Below the pieces are notes generated by a model that saw nothing but the letters and a program-made list of their open reading frames with translations, searched no databases and was not told where the DNA came from. Positions 50,320 to 60,331 of a stretch of DNA of 64,000 nucleotides are shown here, piece by piece. Source of the DNA: Ensifer adhaerens (GTDB taxonomy: Bacteria > Pseudomonadota > Alphaproteobacteria > Rhizobiales > Rhizobiaceae). Positions within the stretch are counted from its first letter, which is position 1; each line of letters opens with the position of its first letter. The stretch covers positions 1,152,795 to 1,216,794 of the forward strand of contig NZ_JABEKT010000001.1 in the NCBI RefSeq assembly GCF_013283195.1, written 5' to 3'. Position numbers and translations under genes: made by a program.

Positions 50320-51876
50320 TTGAGACAAGTGAAAGACCCCGATCACGGCGAAAAGCCGTCCGAATCCGGGGCGTCGGCAGCAGGCCGTAGCGATGGACAC
50401 AAGATGGTTCCGCGCAACGGCAAGGGCAAGCGGAAACGGCGCAAGTCGTCTGCTTCGCCGTCTGCAATTGCCAGCCAACCCGGCGGTGCCGGCATGGCAG
50501 GGCGTCCCGCAGGACCAGACGATGCGGAACCGGCGCGCAAGCGCAAACGGCGTCGTCGTTCGAAATCCGCAAAACAGCAGGCTCAGGCTGCACCCGCATC
50601 TGCGGGTAGCCGCGATGTGCAGCTTGTCGACCCGGCCATGGGCGACAGGAAAGGGCACAAGCGCAACAAGAAGGCGCGGCATCGTCGTGGCATTCAGGGG
50701 CGGCCACTCACCTCGGGCGAGCGGCAGCAGGCGCAGTCGCGCCCCAATGACGGGGCGGCCGTATCCAGGCCCGCGGCGCCTCAGCCTGGCGGACAAGCGC
50801 CGTCGCGTTCCGACCAGCCTCGCGCACCCTTCGTTGCCGCCAGCGAGCCGCCGGCGCCGCTTTATGCGGCACTGGATCTCGGCACCAACAATTGCCGTCT
50901 GCTGATTGCGCAGCCGACCCGTCCCGGCCAGTTCCGGGTGGTCGACGCCTTCTCGCGCATCGTCAGGCTGGGTGAGGGATTGGGCGCCAGCGGCCGGTTG
51001 TCCGACGACGCGATGGACCGCGCCGTCGAGGCGCTGAAGGTCTGCGCCACCAAGCTGGGCGGGCGTCTCATTCGGCGCAGCCGGTTGATCGCAACCGAAG
51101 CAGCGCGTGCGGCAGCAAACGGCGAAAGCTTCCTTGAGCGCGTTGCCAAGGAAACGGGGCTCGAGTTGGAGATCATCAACCGCGAGACGGAGGCGCGGCT
51201 TGCAGTGTCCGGCTGCTCGTCGCTGGTTGATCGCGAGACGCGCTCCGTCGTTCTCTTCGATATCGGCGGCGGATCTTCGGAGATCGCGGTCATCCGCATC
51301 GGCGACAACAGATCCAACCGTCTCGCCAACCACATCACCCACTGGACCTCGCTGCCGGTCGGCGTCGTGACCCTTTCCGAGCGCCACGGCGGCCAGCATG
51401 TGACGCCTGCAAGCTTCGAAGCCATGGTGCAGGAAGTCGAGGGCATGCTGTCGCGTTTCGACAGCCCGCCGGTCGAGGCGCTGGCAACGGGCATTGCCGG
51501 CAGCGGCTTCCACCTGATCGGCACCTCGGGCACGGTGACGACGCTTGCCGGCGTTCACCTGGATCTGCCGCGCTATGACCGTCGTCGCGTCGACGGGCTC
51601 TGGCTGTCCGACGACGAGGTCTCCGCCATGCAGGCGCGGCTTCTGTCCTGGGATTTTGATGCGCGGGCGGCAAACCCCTGCATAGGCCCCGATCGCGCCG
51701 ATCTGGTGCTAGCCGGTTGCGCGATCCTCGAAGCAATCCGCCGCCGCTGGCCCTCGACGCGCATGCGCGTTGCCGATCGCGGGCTGCGGGAAGGCTTGCT
51801 CACCGACATGATGGCCGACGATGGCGCCTGGCGTCGCTCGCGGCCGCGCAGGCATCAGCGCAGCTCGACCACATAA
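50320..51876 (+). CDS. Ppx/GppA family exopolyphosphatase/pppGpp phosphohydrolase
   Basis: A 518-residue protein. The first ~180 residues are a low-complexity, Lys/Arg/Pro/Gln-rich extension. The ASKHA-fold Ppx/GppA domain begins at ~183 with LYAALDLGTNNCRLLIAQP and contains FDIGGGSSEIAVI and GTSGTVTTLAGVHL. The family hydrolyses polyphosphate or pppGpp. No C-terminal HD domain is present, so this is the short form. The exact start is uncertain: TTG 50320, GTG 50329 or ATG 50404 are all in frame. rlmE follows after 112 bp. Confidence 0.87.
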   Translation: MRQVKDPDHGEKPSESGASAAGRSDGHKMVPRNGKGKRKRRKSSASPSAIASQPGGAGMAGRPAGPDDAEPARKRKRRRRSKSAKQQAQAAPASAGSRDVQLVDPAMGDRKGHKRNKKARHRRGIQGRPLTSGERQQAQSRPNDGAAVSRPAAPQPGGQAPSRSDQPRAPFVAASEPPAPLYAALDLGTNNCRLLIAQPTRPGQFRVVDAFSRIVRLGEGLGASGRLSDDAMDRAVEALKVCATKLGGRLIRRSRLIATEAARAAANGESFLERVAKETGLELEIINRETEARLAVSGCSSLVDRETRSVVLFDIGGGSSEIAVIRIGDNRSNRLANHITHWTSLPVGVVTLSERHGGQHVTPASFEAMVQEVEGMLSRFDSPPVEALATGIAGSGFHLIGTSGTVTTLAGVHLDLPRYDRRRVDGLWLSDDEVSAMQARLLSWDFDARAANPCIGPDRADLVLAGCAILEAIRRRWPSTRMRVADRGLREGLLTDMMADDGAWRRSRPRRHQRSSTT

Positions 51877-51988
51877 TTCCTTCAATCGGAAATCGATTTA
51901 GGCAATTGTGCGATAACATCTGCAGATACGGCAGGCCCGGCGCGTCCGAAGCGATGCGCGGCCGTCGCCGCCACGAAGGAAAAAACAT

Positions 51989-52726
51989 ATGACGAAACCT
52001 CCTGTTGGCGGCAACCGCAGCGGCCGAAAGCTTGGCCAGAAGGTCAAGAAGGGCAAGCTCAAGGCGTCGTCCCGTCGCTGGATCGAGCGCCACATCAACG
52101 ATCCCTATGTCCAGCGCGCCCAGCTCGAAGGCTACCGGGCCCGCGCCGCCTTCAAGCTTCTGGAGATCGACGAGAAGCACAAGATCCTCAATGGCGCCCG
52201 CCGCATCATCGACTTGGGGGCCGCCCCCGGCAGCTGGTCGCAGATCGCCGCCAAGGTGACCAATTCGACGGATGGCGACCCGCGTGTTGCAGCGATCGAC
52301 TTCCTGGAGATGGATCCGCTGCCTGGCGTGCGCATCCTGCAGATGGATTTCCTTGACCCTCAGGCGCCTGAAAAGCTGATGGAAGCGATCGGCGGCACGC
52401 CGGACCTGGTCATCTCCGACATGGCGGCGCCGACGACGGGGCACCGCCAGACGGACCATTTCCGCACCATGCATCTCTGCGAAGTCGCGGCGCATTTCGC
52501 CGTCGACGTTCTCGCCGAAGGTGGGCATTTCCTGGCAAAAACCTTCCAGGGAGGCACCGAGCGCGACCTGCTCAACATGCTCAAGCAGAACTTCCGCCAG
52601 GTCATTCACATCAAGCCGGCGTCTTCGCGCGCCGAATCGGTGGAGATGTTCCTGCTTGCCAAGGGCTTCAAGGGACGCCGTGCGACCGACGCGGATGAGC
52701 CCGCAGAAGACGAGGCGGCGGACTGA
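51989..52726 (+). CDS. rlmE: 23S rRNA 2'-O-methyltransferase RlmE (FtsJ/RrmJ)
   Basis: A 245-residue enzyme that methylates the 2'-OH of U2552 in the 23S rRNA A-loop. The SAM site [13 protein letters not shown] is at ~73. The K-D-K-E catalytic set is visible as Lys in RAAFKLLEI (~54), Asp in SDMAAP (~144), Lys in LAKTFQGG (~182) and Glu in ESVEMF (~217). The basic N-terminus and the acidic tail [10 protein letters not shown] are typical of alphaproteobacterial forms. The Ppx–RlmE order is common in rhizobia. Confidence 0.93.
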   Translation: MTKPPVGGNRSGRKLGQKVKKGKLKASSRRWIERHINDPYVQRAQLEGYRARAAFKLLEIDEKHKILNGARRIIDLGAAPGSWSQIAAKVTNSTDGDPRVAAIDFLEMDPLPGVRILQMDFLDPQAPEKLMEAIGGTPDLVISDMAAPTTGHRQTDHFRTMHLCEVAAHFAVDVLAEGGHFLAKTFQGGTERDLLNMLKQNFRQVIHIKPASSRAESVEMFLLAKGFKGRRATDADEPAEDEAAD

Positions 52727-52729
52727 GCC

Positions 52730-53113
52730 ATGCTGCTTTACGTGACGGTCGGCACCAACGATCTCGACGGCGCGGGCGCGTTTTACGACCCGGTTCTGGC
52801 GACGTTGGGGTACCGCCGTCAGCGGCAGGACGAGACCGAAATCGGCTATGGCGCCGACGGCGACATCAGGTGCCGGTTCTGGGTGGTGACGCCGTTCAAT
52901 GGTAAGCCGGCAACCTTTGGCAACGGGGCGACGATCGCGCTCGTGGCCGAAACGCGCGCGGCGGTCGACGCCTTCCACGCGGCAGCCCTTGCCCAAGGTG
53001 GCATCGACGAGGGAGCGCCGGGCCTGCGTCCATTCCACGCCCATTTCTACGGCGCCTGGGTCCGCGATCTCGACGGCAACAAGCTGTCGGCGGTCTGCGA
53101 GCGGCCCGAATAG
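52730..53113 (+). CDS. VOC (glyoxalase/bleomycin-resistance fold) protein
   Basis: A 127-residue protein with paired beta-alpha-beta-beta-beta units. Residues ~5–20 (VGTNDLDGAGAFYDPVLATLGY) and ~105–120 (FYGAWVRDLDGNKLSAVCE) are the standard beginning and end of small VOC proteins. Substrate and metal use are unknown. It starts 3 nt after the rlmE stop and is likely co-transcribed. Confidence 0.85.
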   Translation: MLLYVTVGTNDLDGAGAFYDPVLATLGYRRQRQDETEIGYGADGDIRCRFWVVTPFNGKPATFGNGATIALVAETRAAVDAFHAAALAQGGIDEGAPGLRPFHAHFYGAWVRDLDGNKLSAVCERPE

Positions 53114-53137
53114 CCCTTAGGCCAACCCGCCCCGATA

Positions 53138-54547
53138 TTATTTTCCTGCCGACGTTTCGATCTCGCGCACGGGCAGCCTGTGTCCGGAGACCGAGGCGCC
53201 GGCATTCTTCGCCATCGTCAGGAAAGGTATTGCTGCCAGAAGGTTGGCGATCGCAATGATCATGAACGCTGTGTGGAAGTTGTCGAGCTGCAGCGGGCCG
53301 CCGCTGAGCGACGTCTCGATTTCAAGAATCGCGCCGGCAACGGCAACCCCAAGCGCCAGACTGATCTGTTGCAGGACGGCGCTCATCGACGTTGCCTTGC
53401 TGGCGTCGGCGTCGTCGATATCGGCAAAGGACAGCGCATTGACGCTGGTGAAGAAGAACGAGCGGGCAAAACCGGCGATCAGGAGGATCGTGATCATCAC
53501 AAGATAGGGCGTTGCCGGTGTGAAGAAGCCGTTGGCGAAGGTGGTGACTGCAGCAATGATGGCCGCGATGATCAGCGTCGTGCGGAAGCCGGCAAAGGCG
53601 AGCACCCGGCGCGCGTAGAACTTGGTGGTGATCGCACCGACCGCGCCGATGAAGGTGATCATGCCGGACTGGAACGGGTTGAGGCCGAAGCCGACCTGCA
53701 ACATCAGCGGCATCAGGAAGGGCACGGCGCCGACGGAGATGCGGAACACCGTGCCGCCGATCTGGGCGGCGCGAAAGGCGCTGTCCTGAAACAGCTTGAG
53801 ATCAAGGATCGGGTGCGGATGGCGCCTGGCATGGGCGATGTAGAGCAGGGTGGCGATCACGCCCGTGATCACCGAACCGATGCCGATGATCGGCGGCAGT
53901 GCCGGCAGGCTGATGACCGACAGGCCGAAGACGACGCCGGATGCGGCGATGCCGCCGAGCAGGAAGCCGACAATGTCGACCGGCGGCGGATTGCGTGGTT
54001 CCATGTGGGGCAGGTAGATGCCGGAGAGGATATAGCCGGCGATGCCGACGGGCACGTTGATCAGGAAGATCCAGTGCCAGGAGAAGTAGGTGGTGATGAA
54101 GCCGCCGAGCGGCGGGCCGGCAAGCGGCCCGACCAGCGCCGGGATCGTCAGGAGCGCCATCGCCGAGACGAGCTCGCTGCGCGGCGCGCTGCGCACCAGC
54201 ACCAGGCGGGCGACCGGCGTCATCATCGCGCCGCCCATGCCCTGCAGGAACCGCGACAGAACGAAGGCGAGCAGGCTGTTGGAGACGGCGCAGAGGATCG
54301 AGCCGGCGATGAAGACAAGGATCGCCGCGCGAAAGATCTTCTTGGCGCCGAAGCGATCGGCCATCCAACCGCTCAAGGGAATGAAGATCGCCAGCGACAC
54401 CATGTAGGCGGTCAGCGCCAGCTTGAGAGTGATCGGCCCGACGCCGATGTCGCGGGCAATGGCCGGCAGCGACGTGGAAATGACGGTGGAATCCATCTGC
54501 TCCATGAAGAGCGCGACGGCAAGGATCATCGGGACGATACGGTTCAT
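53138..54547 (-). CDS. MFS multidrug-type exporter, DHA2 (EmrB/QacA) family
   Basis: A 469-residue polytopic protein. The start MNRIVPMILAVALFMEQMDSTVISTSLPAIARDIG is the classic DHA2 N-terminus, with the motif-D1-like acidic residue in TM1. GWMADRFGAKKIF is motif A between TM2 and TM3, and VGPLAGPPLGGFITTYFSWHWIFLINVPVG is motif C and beyond. The number of hydrophobic segments fits 12–14 helices. It likely exports drugs or metabolites by proton antiport. It is divergent from the metallo-hydrolase gene at 54725. Confidence 0.92.
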   Translation of the reverse strand: MNRIVPMILAVALFMEQMDSTVISTSLPAIARDIGVGPITLKLALTAYMVSLAIFIPLSGWMADRFGAKKIFRAAILVFIAGSILCAVSNSLLAFVLSRFLQGMGGAMMTPVARLVLVRSAPRSELVSAMALLTIPALVGPLAGPPLGGFITTYFSWHWIFLINVPVGIAGYILSGIYLPHMEPRNPPPVDIVGFLLGGIAASGVVFGLSVISLPALPPIIGIGSVITGVIATLLYIAHARRHPHPILDLKLFQDSAFRAAQIGGTVFRISVGAVPFLMPLMLQVGFGLNPFQSGMITFIGAVGAITTKFYARRVLAFAGFRTTLIIAAIIAAVTTFANGFFTPATPYLVMITILLIAGFARSFFFTSVNALSFADIDDADASKATSMSAVLQQISLALGVAVAGAILEIETSLSGGPLQLDNFHTAFMIIAIANLLAAIPFLTMAKNAGASVSGHRLPVREIETSAGK

Positions 54548-54724
54548 GCGAATGTGCCTTGGGGGTGGGCGGCGTCAGCTTGGGCTCCAAGCTAGCGCTT
54601 CCGATGGCTTTGTCGGGACCAAACCGACGATTGCAGATCAAAAGCCTGTGATCCCGCCTGTCCATTGCTGTCAAGACGCTACTTCTCGCCCGGTGATAGC
54701 AAGAGGCAGTGATCGCGGGAGAAA

Positions 54725-55720
54725 ATGATGACGAGCGACATGACGATGAAGCGCCGCACCTTGATGACGGCGGGAACAATGGGTGTATTGGCGGCACCCT
54801 CATTCATGACCGGGTTTGCCACGGCCCAGGAAAAGACGGACAGTCAGAACATGCAACCAGCCCATCCGCCCATCCGGGCGCTCAAACTCGGCGCTTTCAA
54901 GGTCGTGGTCATCTGCGATGGCACACGCACCTCTGCCAAACCGCACGAGACCTATGGCACGAACCAGTCGGAACAGGCGGTATCCGAGCTGCTAGCGCTG
55001 AACTTTCTCCCGACCGACAAGCTGGTCAACAGCTATTCACCAGTCCTTGTCGATACCGGGACAGAGGTGATCCTGTTCGACACCGGCTTGGGCGAAGCCG
55101 GGCGCGAAGCGGGATCCGGCCGTCTCATCGATGGTATCCGTGCTGCCGGCTACACGCCCGAGGGCGTCTCCGTCGTCGTCCTCACCCATATGCACGGCGA
55201 TCATATCGGCGGCCTGATGGAAGGCGGAAAGCCGGCCTTTGCCAATGCCCGCTATGTCATCGGTGAAGCGGAATTTGCCTTCTGGAAGGATCCGGCCCGG
55301 GTCGGCACGCCGGCAGAAGGTGGCCACAAGGGCGTGCTGGAAAAAGTGGTGCCGCTCGCCGAAAAGGCGACGTTCATCGGCGACGGGGCGCAGGTCGCTC
55401 CGGGCATTTCGGCGATCGCCGCCTTCGGTCATTCGCCCGGCCATATGGTTTTTCGTCTGGAATCGGACGGTAAGGCGATGATGCTGACAGCCGATACCGC
55501 CAACCACTATGTCCTGTCTCTGCAGCGACCGGACTGGGAGGTCCGTTTCGACATGGACAAGGCGGCAGCTGCCGCCTCGCGCCGCAAGGTTTTCGGCATG
55601 ATCGCGAGCGAAAGGTTGCCTTTCATTGGCTATCACATGCCATTCCCCGCCGTCGGCTTCGTGGAAGCGCAGGACCAGGGTTATCGGTTCGTGCCGGCAA
55701 GCTATCAGCTCGATATCTGA
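54725..55720 (+). CDS. Exported metallo-beta-lactamase-fold hydrolase
   Basis: A 331-residue protein. The N-terminal 36 residues look like a signal sequence (MKRRTLMTAGTMGVLAAPSFMTGFATAQ), possibly Tat type. The zinc-binding LTHMHGDHIGG lies at ~153, further ligands are in GHSPGHMVF and ADTANH, and DTGLGEAGREAGSG precedes them. The family includes lactonases, esterases and glyoxalases; the QNMQPAHPPIRALKLGAFKV form resembles rhizobial MBL lactonase-like proteins, but the substrate is open. GGGAG lies before the ATG at 54725. A terminator follows. Confidence 0.87.
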   Translation: MMTSDMTMKRRTLMTAGTMGVLAAPSFMTGFATAQEKTDSQNMQPAHPPIRALKLGAFKVVVICDGTRTSAKPHETYGTNQSEQAVSELLALNFLPTDKLVNSYSPVLVDTGTEVILFDTGLGEAGREAGSGRLIDGIRAAGYTPEGVSVVVLTHMHGDHIGGLMEGGKPAFANARYVIGEAEFAFWKDPARVGTPAEGGHKGVLEKVVPLAEKATFIGDGAQVAPGISAIAAFGHSPGHMVFRLESDGKAMMLTADTANHYVLSLQRPDWEVRFDMDKAAAAASRRKVFGMIASERLPFIGYHMPFPAVGFVEAQDQGYRFVPASYQLDI

Positions 55721-55764
55721 GCATTTGACAGCCAAAATGTTGCTCCGCAACAACAATAGGGGGA

Positions 55765-55788
55765 GCCCGGGACATTTCCCGGGCTTTG
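55765..55788 (+). terminator. Terminator after the metallo-hydrolase gene
   Basis: An 8-bp perfect stem AGCCCGGG/CCCGGGCT with a 6-nt loop is followed by TT, 45 bp after the stop. Confidence 0.75.
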
Positions 55789-55913
55789 CTATTTTCATCC
55801 TGACATATCCGTGTTACGAGCCCTCGCCAACTTCCAAGACAAGCTTTGAAGTCACCCGGTGGGCAAATCGCAGCCCGTTTCCCGGGGATTTTCGTTATTG
55901 AAGGGAATTGGCC

Positions 55914-57416
55914 ATGGCGCGTATCATCGAAACGGCAACCGGTCTGGAGGCTCTGACCTTCGACGACGTTCTGCTCCAGCCCGGGCATTCCGAAGTCATG
56001 CCGGGACAGACGAATATCTCGACCCGCATCGCGCAGGATATCGACCTCAACCTCCCGATCCTTTCCTCGGCCATGGACACCGTGACCGAAGGCCGCCTGG
56101 CGATCGCCATGGCGCAGGCCGGCGGCATCGGCGTCATCCACCGCAACCTGACACCGGTCGAACAGGCCGAAGAGGTTCGTCAGGTCAAGAAGTTCGAAAG
56201 CGGCATGGTGGTCAACCCGGTGACGATCGGGCCCGATGGCACGCTGGCAGATGCGCTCGGCCTGATGAAGATCCATGGCATTTCCGGCATTCCGGTCGTC
56301 GAGAACGGCGGCAACGGTGGCCAGAAGCAGGGCCGCCTCGTCGGTATCCTCACCAACCGCGACGTTCGCTTCGCGTCTGATCCGAACCAGAAGATCTACG
56401 AGTTGATGACGCGTGAAAACCTGATCACCGTCAAGGAAAGCGTCGACCAGCAGGAAGCCAAGCGCCTCTTGCACATGCACCGCATCGAGAAGCTGCTGGT
56501 CGTCGACGGCGATGGCCGCTGCGTCGGCCTCATCACCGTCAAGGACATCGAAAAGTCGCAGCTGAACCCGAATGCCTCCAAGGATGCGCAGGGTCGTCTT
56601 CGCGCCGCCGCCGCCATCTCCGTCGGCGATGATGGCTTCGAGCGCGCCGAACGTCTGATCGATGCCGGCGTCGACCTCATCGTCGTCGATACCGCCCACG
56701 GCCATTCGCAGCGCGTTCTCGACGCGGTCACCCGCGTCAAGACGCTGTCGAACTCGGTTCGCATCATGGCCGGCAACGTCGCCACCGCTGATGGCACCAA
56801 GGCGTTGATCGACGCCGGTGCTGACGCCGTTAAGGTCGGCATCGGCCCGGGCTCGATCTGCACCACGCGCATTGTCGCCGGTGTCGGCGTCCCGCAGCTG
56901 GCCGCGATCATGGCAGCCGTCGAAGCCGCTCAGGCCTCGGACATTCCGGTAATTGCCGATGGCGGCATCAAGTTCTCCGGCGACCTCGCCAAGGCGATCG
57001 CTGCCGGCGCTTCGGCCGTCATGGTCGGCTCGCTGCTCGCCGGTACTGACGAAAGCCCGGGCGAAGTGTTCCTCTACCAGGGCCGCTCGTTCAAGGCCTA
57101 TCGCGGCATGGGCTCTGTCGGTGCAATGGCGCGCGGCTCGGCCGACCGCTACTTCCAGGCTGAAGTTCGCGACACGCTGAAGCTTGTGCCCGAAGGCATC
57201 GAAGGCCAGGTTCCGTACAAGGGCCCGGTCTCCGGCGTTCTGCACCAGCTCGCCGGCGGCCTGAAGGCCTCGATGGGCTACGTCGGCGGCGCGACGATCA
57301 AGGATTATCAGGAGCGCGCCACCTTCGTGCGCATCTCCGGTGCCGGCCTGCGCGAAAGCCACGCCCATGACGTCACCATCACGCGCGAAAGCCCGAACTA
57401 TCCGGGTTCGCACTAA
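55914..57416 (+). CDS. guaB: Inosine-5'-monophosphate dehydrogenase
   Basis: A 500-residue enzyme that oxidises IMP to XMP with NAD+, the committed step to GMP. The TIM-barrel start [20 protein letters not shown] is followed by a pair of CBS domains (~95–205). The catalytic loop [18 protein letters not shown] has Cys at ~315, and the [10 protein letters not shown] and flap regions follow. Length and motifs are canonical. The ATG at 55914 has AAGGGAATTGGCC in front. About 190 bp of leader separates it from the upstream terminator; no riboswitch fold was recognised there. Confidence 0.97.
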   Translation: MARIIETATGLEALTFDDVLLQPGHSEVMPGQTNISTRIAQDIDLNLPILSSAMDTVTEGRLAIAMAQAGGIGVIHRNLTPVEQAEEVRQVKKFESGMVVNPVTIGPDGTLADALGLMKIHGISGIPVVENGGNGGQKQGRLVGILTNRDVRFASDPNQKIYELMTRENLITVKESVDQQEAKRLLHMHRIEKLLVVDGDGRCVGLITVKDIEKSQLNPNASKDAQGRLRAAAAISVGDDGFERAERLIDAGVDLIVVDTAHGHSQRVLDAVTRVKTLSNSVRIMAGNVATADGTKALIDAGADAVKVGIGPGSICTTRIVAGVGVPQLAAIMAAVEAAQASDIPVIADGGIKFSGDLAKAIAAGASAVMVGSLLAGTDESPGEVFLYQGRSFKAYRGMGSVGAMARGSADRYFQAEVRDTLKLVPEGIEGQVPYKGPVSGVLHQLAGGLKASMGYVGGATIKDYQERATFVRISGAGLRESHAHDVTITRESPNYPGSH

Positions 57417-57426
57417 GCATCTTCTC

Positions 57427-57447
57427 GGGGGCGCTTCCGGCGCCCCC
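57427..57447 (+). terminator. GC-rich hairpin after guaB
   Basis: An 8-bp stem GGGGGCGC/GCGCCCCC with loop TTCCG lies 10 bp after the guaB stop. The T-tract is weak (GTTCCTT). Confidence 0.6.
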
Positions 57448-57522
57448 GTTCCTTCCTGATACGAGGCGCCGCCCGGCGCCCCTGTCTTTCCTGAGTGGAT
57501 TGTTTCGAGTGGAGTAAGAGCG

Positions 57523-57939
57523 ATGACGGGCTTCGAGATCTTCTGGCCGATGGTGGCGCATGTGCTGCTCGTTTTCGTCCTCTACGCCCTCCTGTCGTTC
57601 CGTCGCGTCGGCCTGGTGCGGGCGGGCAAGGTGCAGGTCTCGCAGTTTCGTGAGAACCGGGACGAGCCGGGCGAGAGCCTGGTCGTTCGCAACAGCATCG
57701 CCAACCAGTTCGAACTGCCGGTGTTGTTCCACGTCTGCTGCGTGCTCCTCTACATCACCGAGGCGGATAACATCGTCTCGCTGGTCCTCGCCTGGCTGTT
57801 CATTGCCTCGCGGTATCTGCATGCCTTCGTTCACGTGACCAGCAACCGCATCCGCTACCGTCGACCACTGTTTATGGCGGGCGTTGCGACGCTCGGAGGC
57901 ATGTGGATCTGGCTTTCCGTCTGGATGGCGAACAGCTGA
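57523..57939 (+). CDS. MAPEG family membrane protein
   Basis: A 138-residue inner-membrane protein with four helices. The MAPEG pattern is visible in VVRNSIANQFELPVLFHVCCVLLYITEADNIVSLVLAWLFIASRYLHAFVHVTSNRIRYR, where the NQFE, ASRYLHA and NRIRYR blocks are diagnostic. Eukaryotic members conjugate glutathione or make eicosanoids; bacterial roles are largely unknown. It lies 106 bp after guaB. Confidence 0.9.
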   Translation: MTGFEIFWPMVAHVLLVFVLYALLSFRRVGLVRAGKVQVSQFRENRDEPGESLVVRNSIANQFELPVLFHVCCVLLYITEADNIVSLVLAWLFIASRYLHAFVHVTSNRIRYRRPLFMAGVATLGGMWIWLSVWMANS

Positions 57940-58155
57940 CCGCTGCCTATGCCTTAGGGCCTGCGGTGTTATCGAGCGCGTGCCGATCAGGGGTTTCTGA
58001 CGCAAATCTGCGACACTTTCCAAGGTGATCTTCGCGCCTTGATGCGTATCAATTGCTCGTCACTACTTTGCGGATAGTCTGGCTGTTGTTAGCGTAGCTC
58101 CGTCGTCGGCGCCCTCGTGCCCATCGACGTCGAACAGACAGCATCGGAGATCGAG

Positions 58156-59184
58156 ATGACCGCAACGATGAAAGCCGCCGTGGTGCGCGAATTCCGCAAG
58201 CCGCTCGTGATCGAGGAAATGCCGATACCGGAGCCGGGCCCCGGCCAGGTGCTGATCAAGTTTCAGGCGACCGGCGTCTGCCACACCGACCTGCATGCGG
58301 TGAACGGCGACTGGCCGGTCAAACCCAACCCGCCGTTCATCCCGGGCCACGAAGGCGTCGGTTATGTCGCTAAGCTCGGTGCCGGCGTCAAGCGGCTGAA
58401 GGAAGGCGACCGTGTCGGCGTGCCGTGGCTGCACACCGCCTGCGGCGGCTGCACGCCGTGCCGGACCGGCTGGGAAACGCTGTGCGGCAGCCAGCAGAAC
58501 ACCGGCTACTCCGTCAACGGCACCTTTGCCGAGTATGGTCTCGCCGATCCTGATTACGTCGGACGCCTGCCGGACAAGCTCGAATTCGGCCCGGCAGCCC
58601 CCATCCTGTGTGCCGGCGTCACGGTCTACAAAGGCTTGAAAGAAACCGAGGTACGCCCCGGCGAATGGGCCCTGATCTCCGGCATCGGTGGCCTCGGCCA
58701 CATGGCGGTTCAATATGCCAAGGCCATGGGCATGCATGTCGCCGCCGTCGATATCTTCCCCGACAAGCTGGCGCTGGCGAGAAAGCTTGGCGCCGATCTC
58801 GTCGTCGATGCCCGCGACAAGGACGCCGTCGAGCAGGTTCAGAAGGCGACCGGAGGGGTGCATGGCGCCCTGGTGACGGCGGTGGCCCCGAAGGCGATGG
58901 AGCAGGCCTTCAACATGCTGCGCTCCAAGGGAACGATGGCGCTGGTCGGCCTGCCGCCGGGCCAGATGTGCGTGCCGATCTTCGATACGGTGCTGAAGCG
59001 CATCACCATCCGCGGCTCTATTGTCGGCACCCGGCAGGATCTCGAGGAATCGCTAGAATTTGCCGGCGAGGGCAAGGTCGCCTCCCATTTCACCTGGGAC
59101 AAGATCGAGAACATCAACGCCATCTTCCAGCGCATGGAGGAAGGCAAGATCGACGGCCGCATCGTGCTGGATCTCAACAGCTGA
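58156..59184 (+). CDS. adhP: Zinc-dependent alcohol dehydrogenase (AdhP type)
   Basis: A 342-residue medium-chain dehydrogenase. The catalytic zinc site includes GVCHTDLHAVNGDW and HEGVGYV. The structural zinc site has the four-Cys lobe CGGCTPCRTGWETLC. The NAD-binding GIGGLGHMAVQYAKAMG and the acidic residue in VDIFPDKLALA suggest NAD+ preference. AdhP enzymes interconvert ethanol and acetaldehyde and related primary alcohols. The ATG at 58156 (MTATMKAAVV) has GGAGATCGAG in front, which excludes the longer frame. Confidence 0.93.
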   Translation: MTATMKAAVVREFRKPLVIEEMPIPEPGPGQVLIKFQATGVCHTDLHAVNGDWPVKPNPPFIPGHEGVGYVAKLGAGVKRLKEGDRVGVPWLHTACGGCTPCRTGWETLCGSQQNTGYSVNGTFAEYGLADPDYVGRLPDKLEFGPAAPILCAGVTVYKGLKETEVRPGEWALISGIGGLGHMAVQYAKAMGMHVAAVDIFPDKLALARKLGADLVVDARDKDAVEQVQKATGGVHGALVTAVAPKAMEQAFNMLRSKGTMALVGLPPGQMCVPIFDTVLKRITIRGSIVGTRQDLEESLEFAGEGKVASHFTWDKIENINAIFQRMEEGKIDGRIVLDLNS

Positions 59185-59324
59185 GCCTTAAGTAGCCAAG
59201 CGCGACCATGGCCGCGCATGCGCGGTAACGCAAGTTTGTATATCCGGAGCCGCCCGCTGACCTATTCTGTCGCGGGCGGTATTCCGTTGGGCTGCCGCAG
59301 AGGAAGAAACCGAAGGAGGCCGTC

Positions 59325-60200
59325 ATGAACAAACCTGTCATCACGCAGGCAATGATCGACGCTTACGACGAATATACACACCTCAGTCTTGATCGCCGCC
59401 GGTTCATGGAAACGCTGACGGGGCTTGCCGGCTCGGCCGCGGCCGCCGCCACCATCGCGCCACTTCTTGCCGCCAGCAGCGCCAAGGCCGAGATTATCGC
59501 CGATACTGACAATCGCATCGTCGGCGAGGACATTTCCTATCCCGGTGCCGATGGCGAGATGAAGGGCTATCTGGTCCGTCCGGCCAACGTGACGGGCAAG
59601 CTGCCCGCCGTCATCGTCATCCACGAGAACCGCGGGCTCAATCCGCATATTCGCGATGTCGCCCGCCGGATGGCACTTGAAGGTTTCATCGCGCTCGCAC
59701 CTGATTTCCTGTCGCCATCGGGCGGCACGCCTGTTGACGAAGACAAGGCACGCGAGATGATCGGCGCCCTCGATGCCGGCGAAACCAACGCGGATGCCGT
59801 GGCAACCGTCGCGTTTCTCGAACAGCACGCGCAGTCGACCGGCAAGGTCGGCGCCATCGGCTTCTGCTGGGGCGGCGGGCTGGTCAATCGGCTTGCGGTC
59901 AATTCACCGGATCTCAAGGCTGGCGTCGCCTACTACGGTGCCCAGGCCAAGGCCGAGGACGTGCCGAAGATCAAGGCAGCGCTTCTGCTGCATTACGCGG
60001 GCCTCGACGAGCGCATCAATGCGGGTATCGACGCCTATCGCAAGGCCCTGACGGACAATGGCAAGGACGCGACGATCTATGTCTATGACGGCGTCAACCA
60101 TGCCTTCAACAACGATACGTCGGCCGCCCGCTACGACAAGGCTGCAGCCGACCTTGCCTGGAGCCGCACCGTGGAGTTCCTGAAGGCGAAGCTCGCCTGA
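59325..60200 (+). CDS. Exported dienelactone hydrolase family protein
   Basis: A 291-residue alpha/beta hydrolase. The N-terminus has a Tat-like signal (LDRRRFMETLTGLAGSAAAAATIAPLLAAS). The mature part shows the DLH pattern: AVIVIHENRGLNPHIRDVARRMA, nucleophile elbow GFCWGGG with Cys at ~181, the acid region around LDERI and the late His in GVNHAFNND. Family members hydrolyse dienelactone or other esters. This YghX-like exported form has no proven substrate. GAAGGAGGCCGTC precedes the ATG. Confidence 0.9.
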   Translation: MNKPVITQAMIDAYDEYTHLSLDRRRFMETLTGLAGSAAAAATIAPLLAASSAKAEIIADTDNRIVGEDISYPGADGEMKGYLVRPANVTGKLPAVIVIHENRGLNPHIRDVARRMALEGFIALAPDFLSPSGGTPVDEDKAREMIGALDAGETNADAVATVAFLEQHAQSTGKVGAIGFCWGGGLVNRLAVNSPDLKAGVAYYGAQAKAEDVPKIKAALLLHYAGLDERINAGIDAYRKALTDNGKDATIYVYDGVNHAFNNDTSAARYDKAAADLAWSRTVEFLKAKLA

Positions 60201-60331
60201 GCGGCGCGATCGAGCAATCGGTTCGGGCCGACCGGGCAGGGATGATAATCCTCCTGCCGCCCGGACTCCGCGTTGCAACAAAAAGGCCTCGCGCCCTTGG
60301 ATGCGCGGCATTGTCGTGTGCGCCGAAGTGC

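Noticed and set aside
53180-54595. A 471-codon frame antisense to the MFS exporter
   Set aside because: It is extremely Asp/Arg/Gly/Gln-rich with no hydrophobic core, typical of the complement of a membrane protein gene.
55721-55913. Purine riboswitch upstream of guaB
   Set aside because: The leader contains only the terminator of the preceding gene; no conserved purine-aptamer core was recognised.
55623-57413. A 596-codon open frame antisense to guaB
   Set aside because: It mirrors guaB codon positions in high-GC DNA, has no family pattern and overlaps an unmistakable IMPDH gene.
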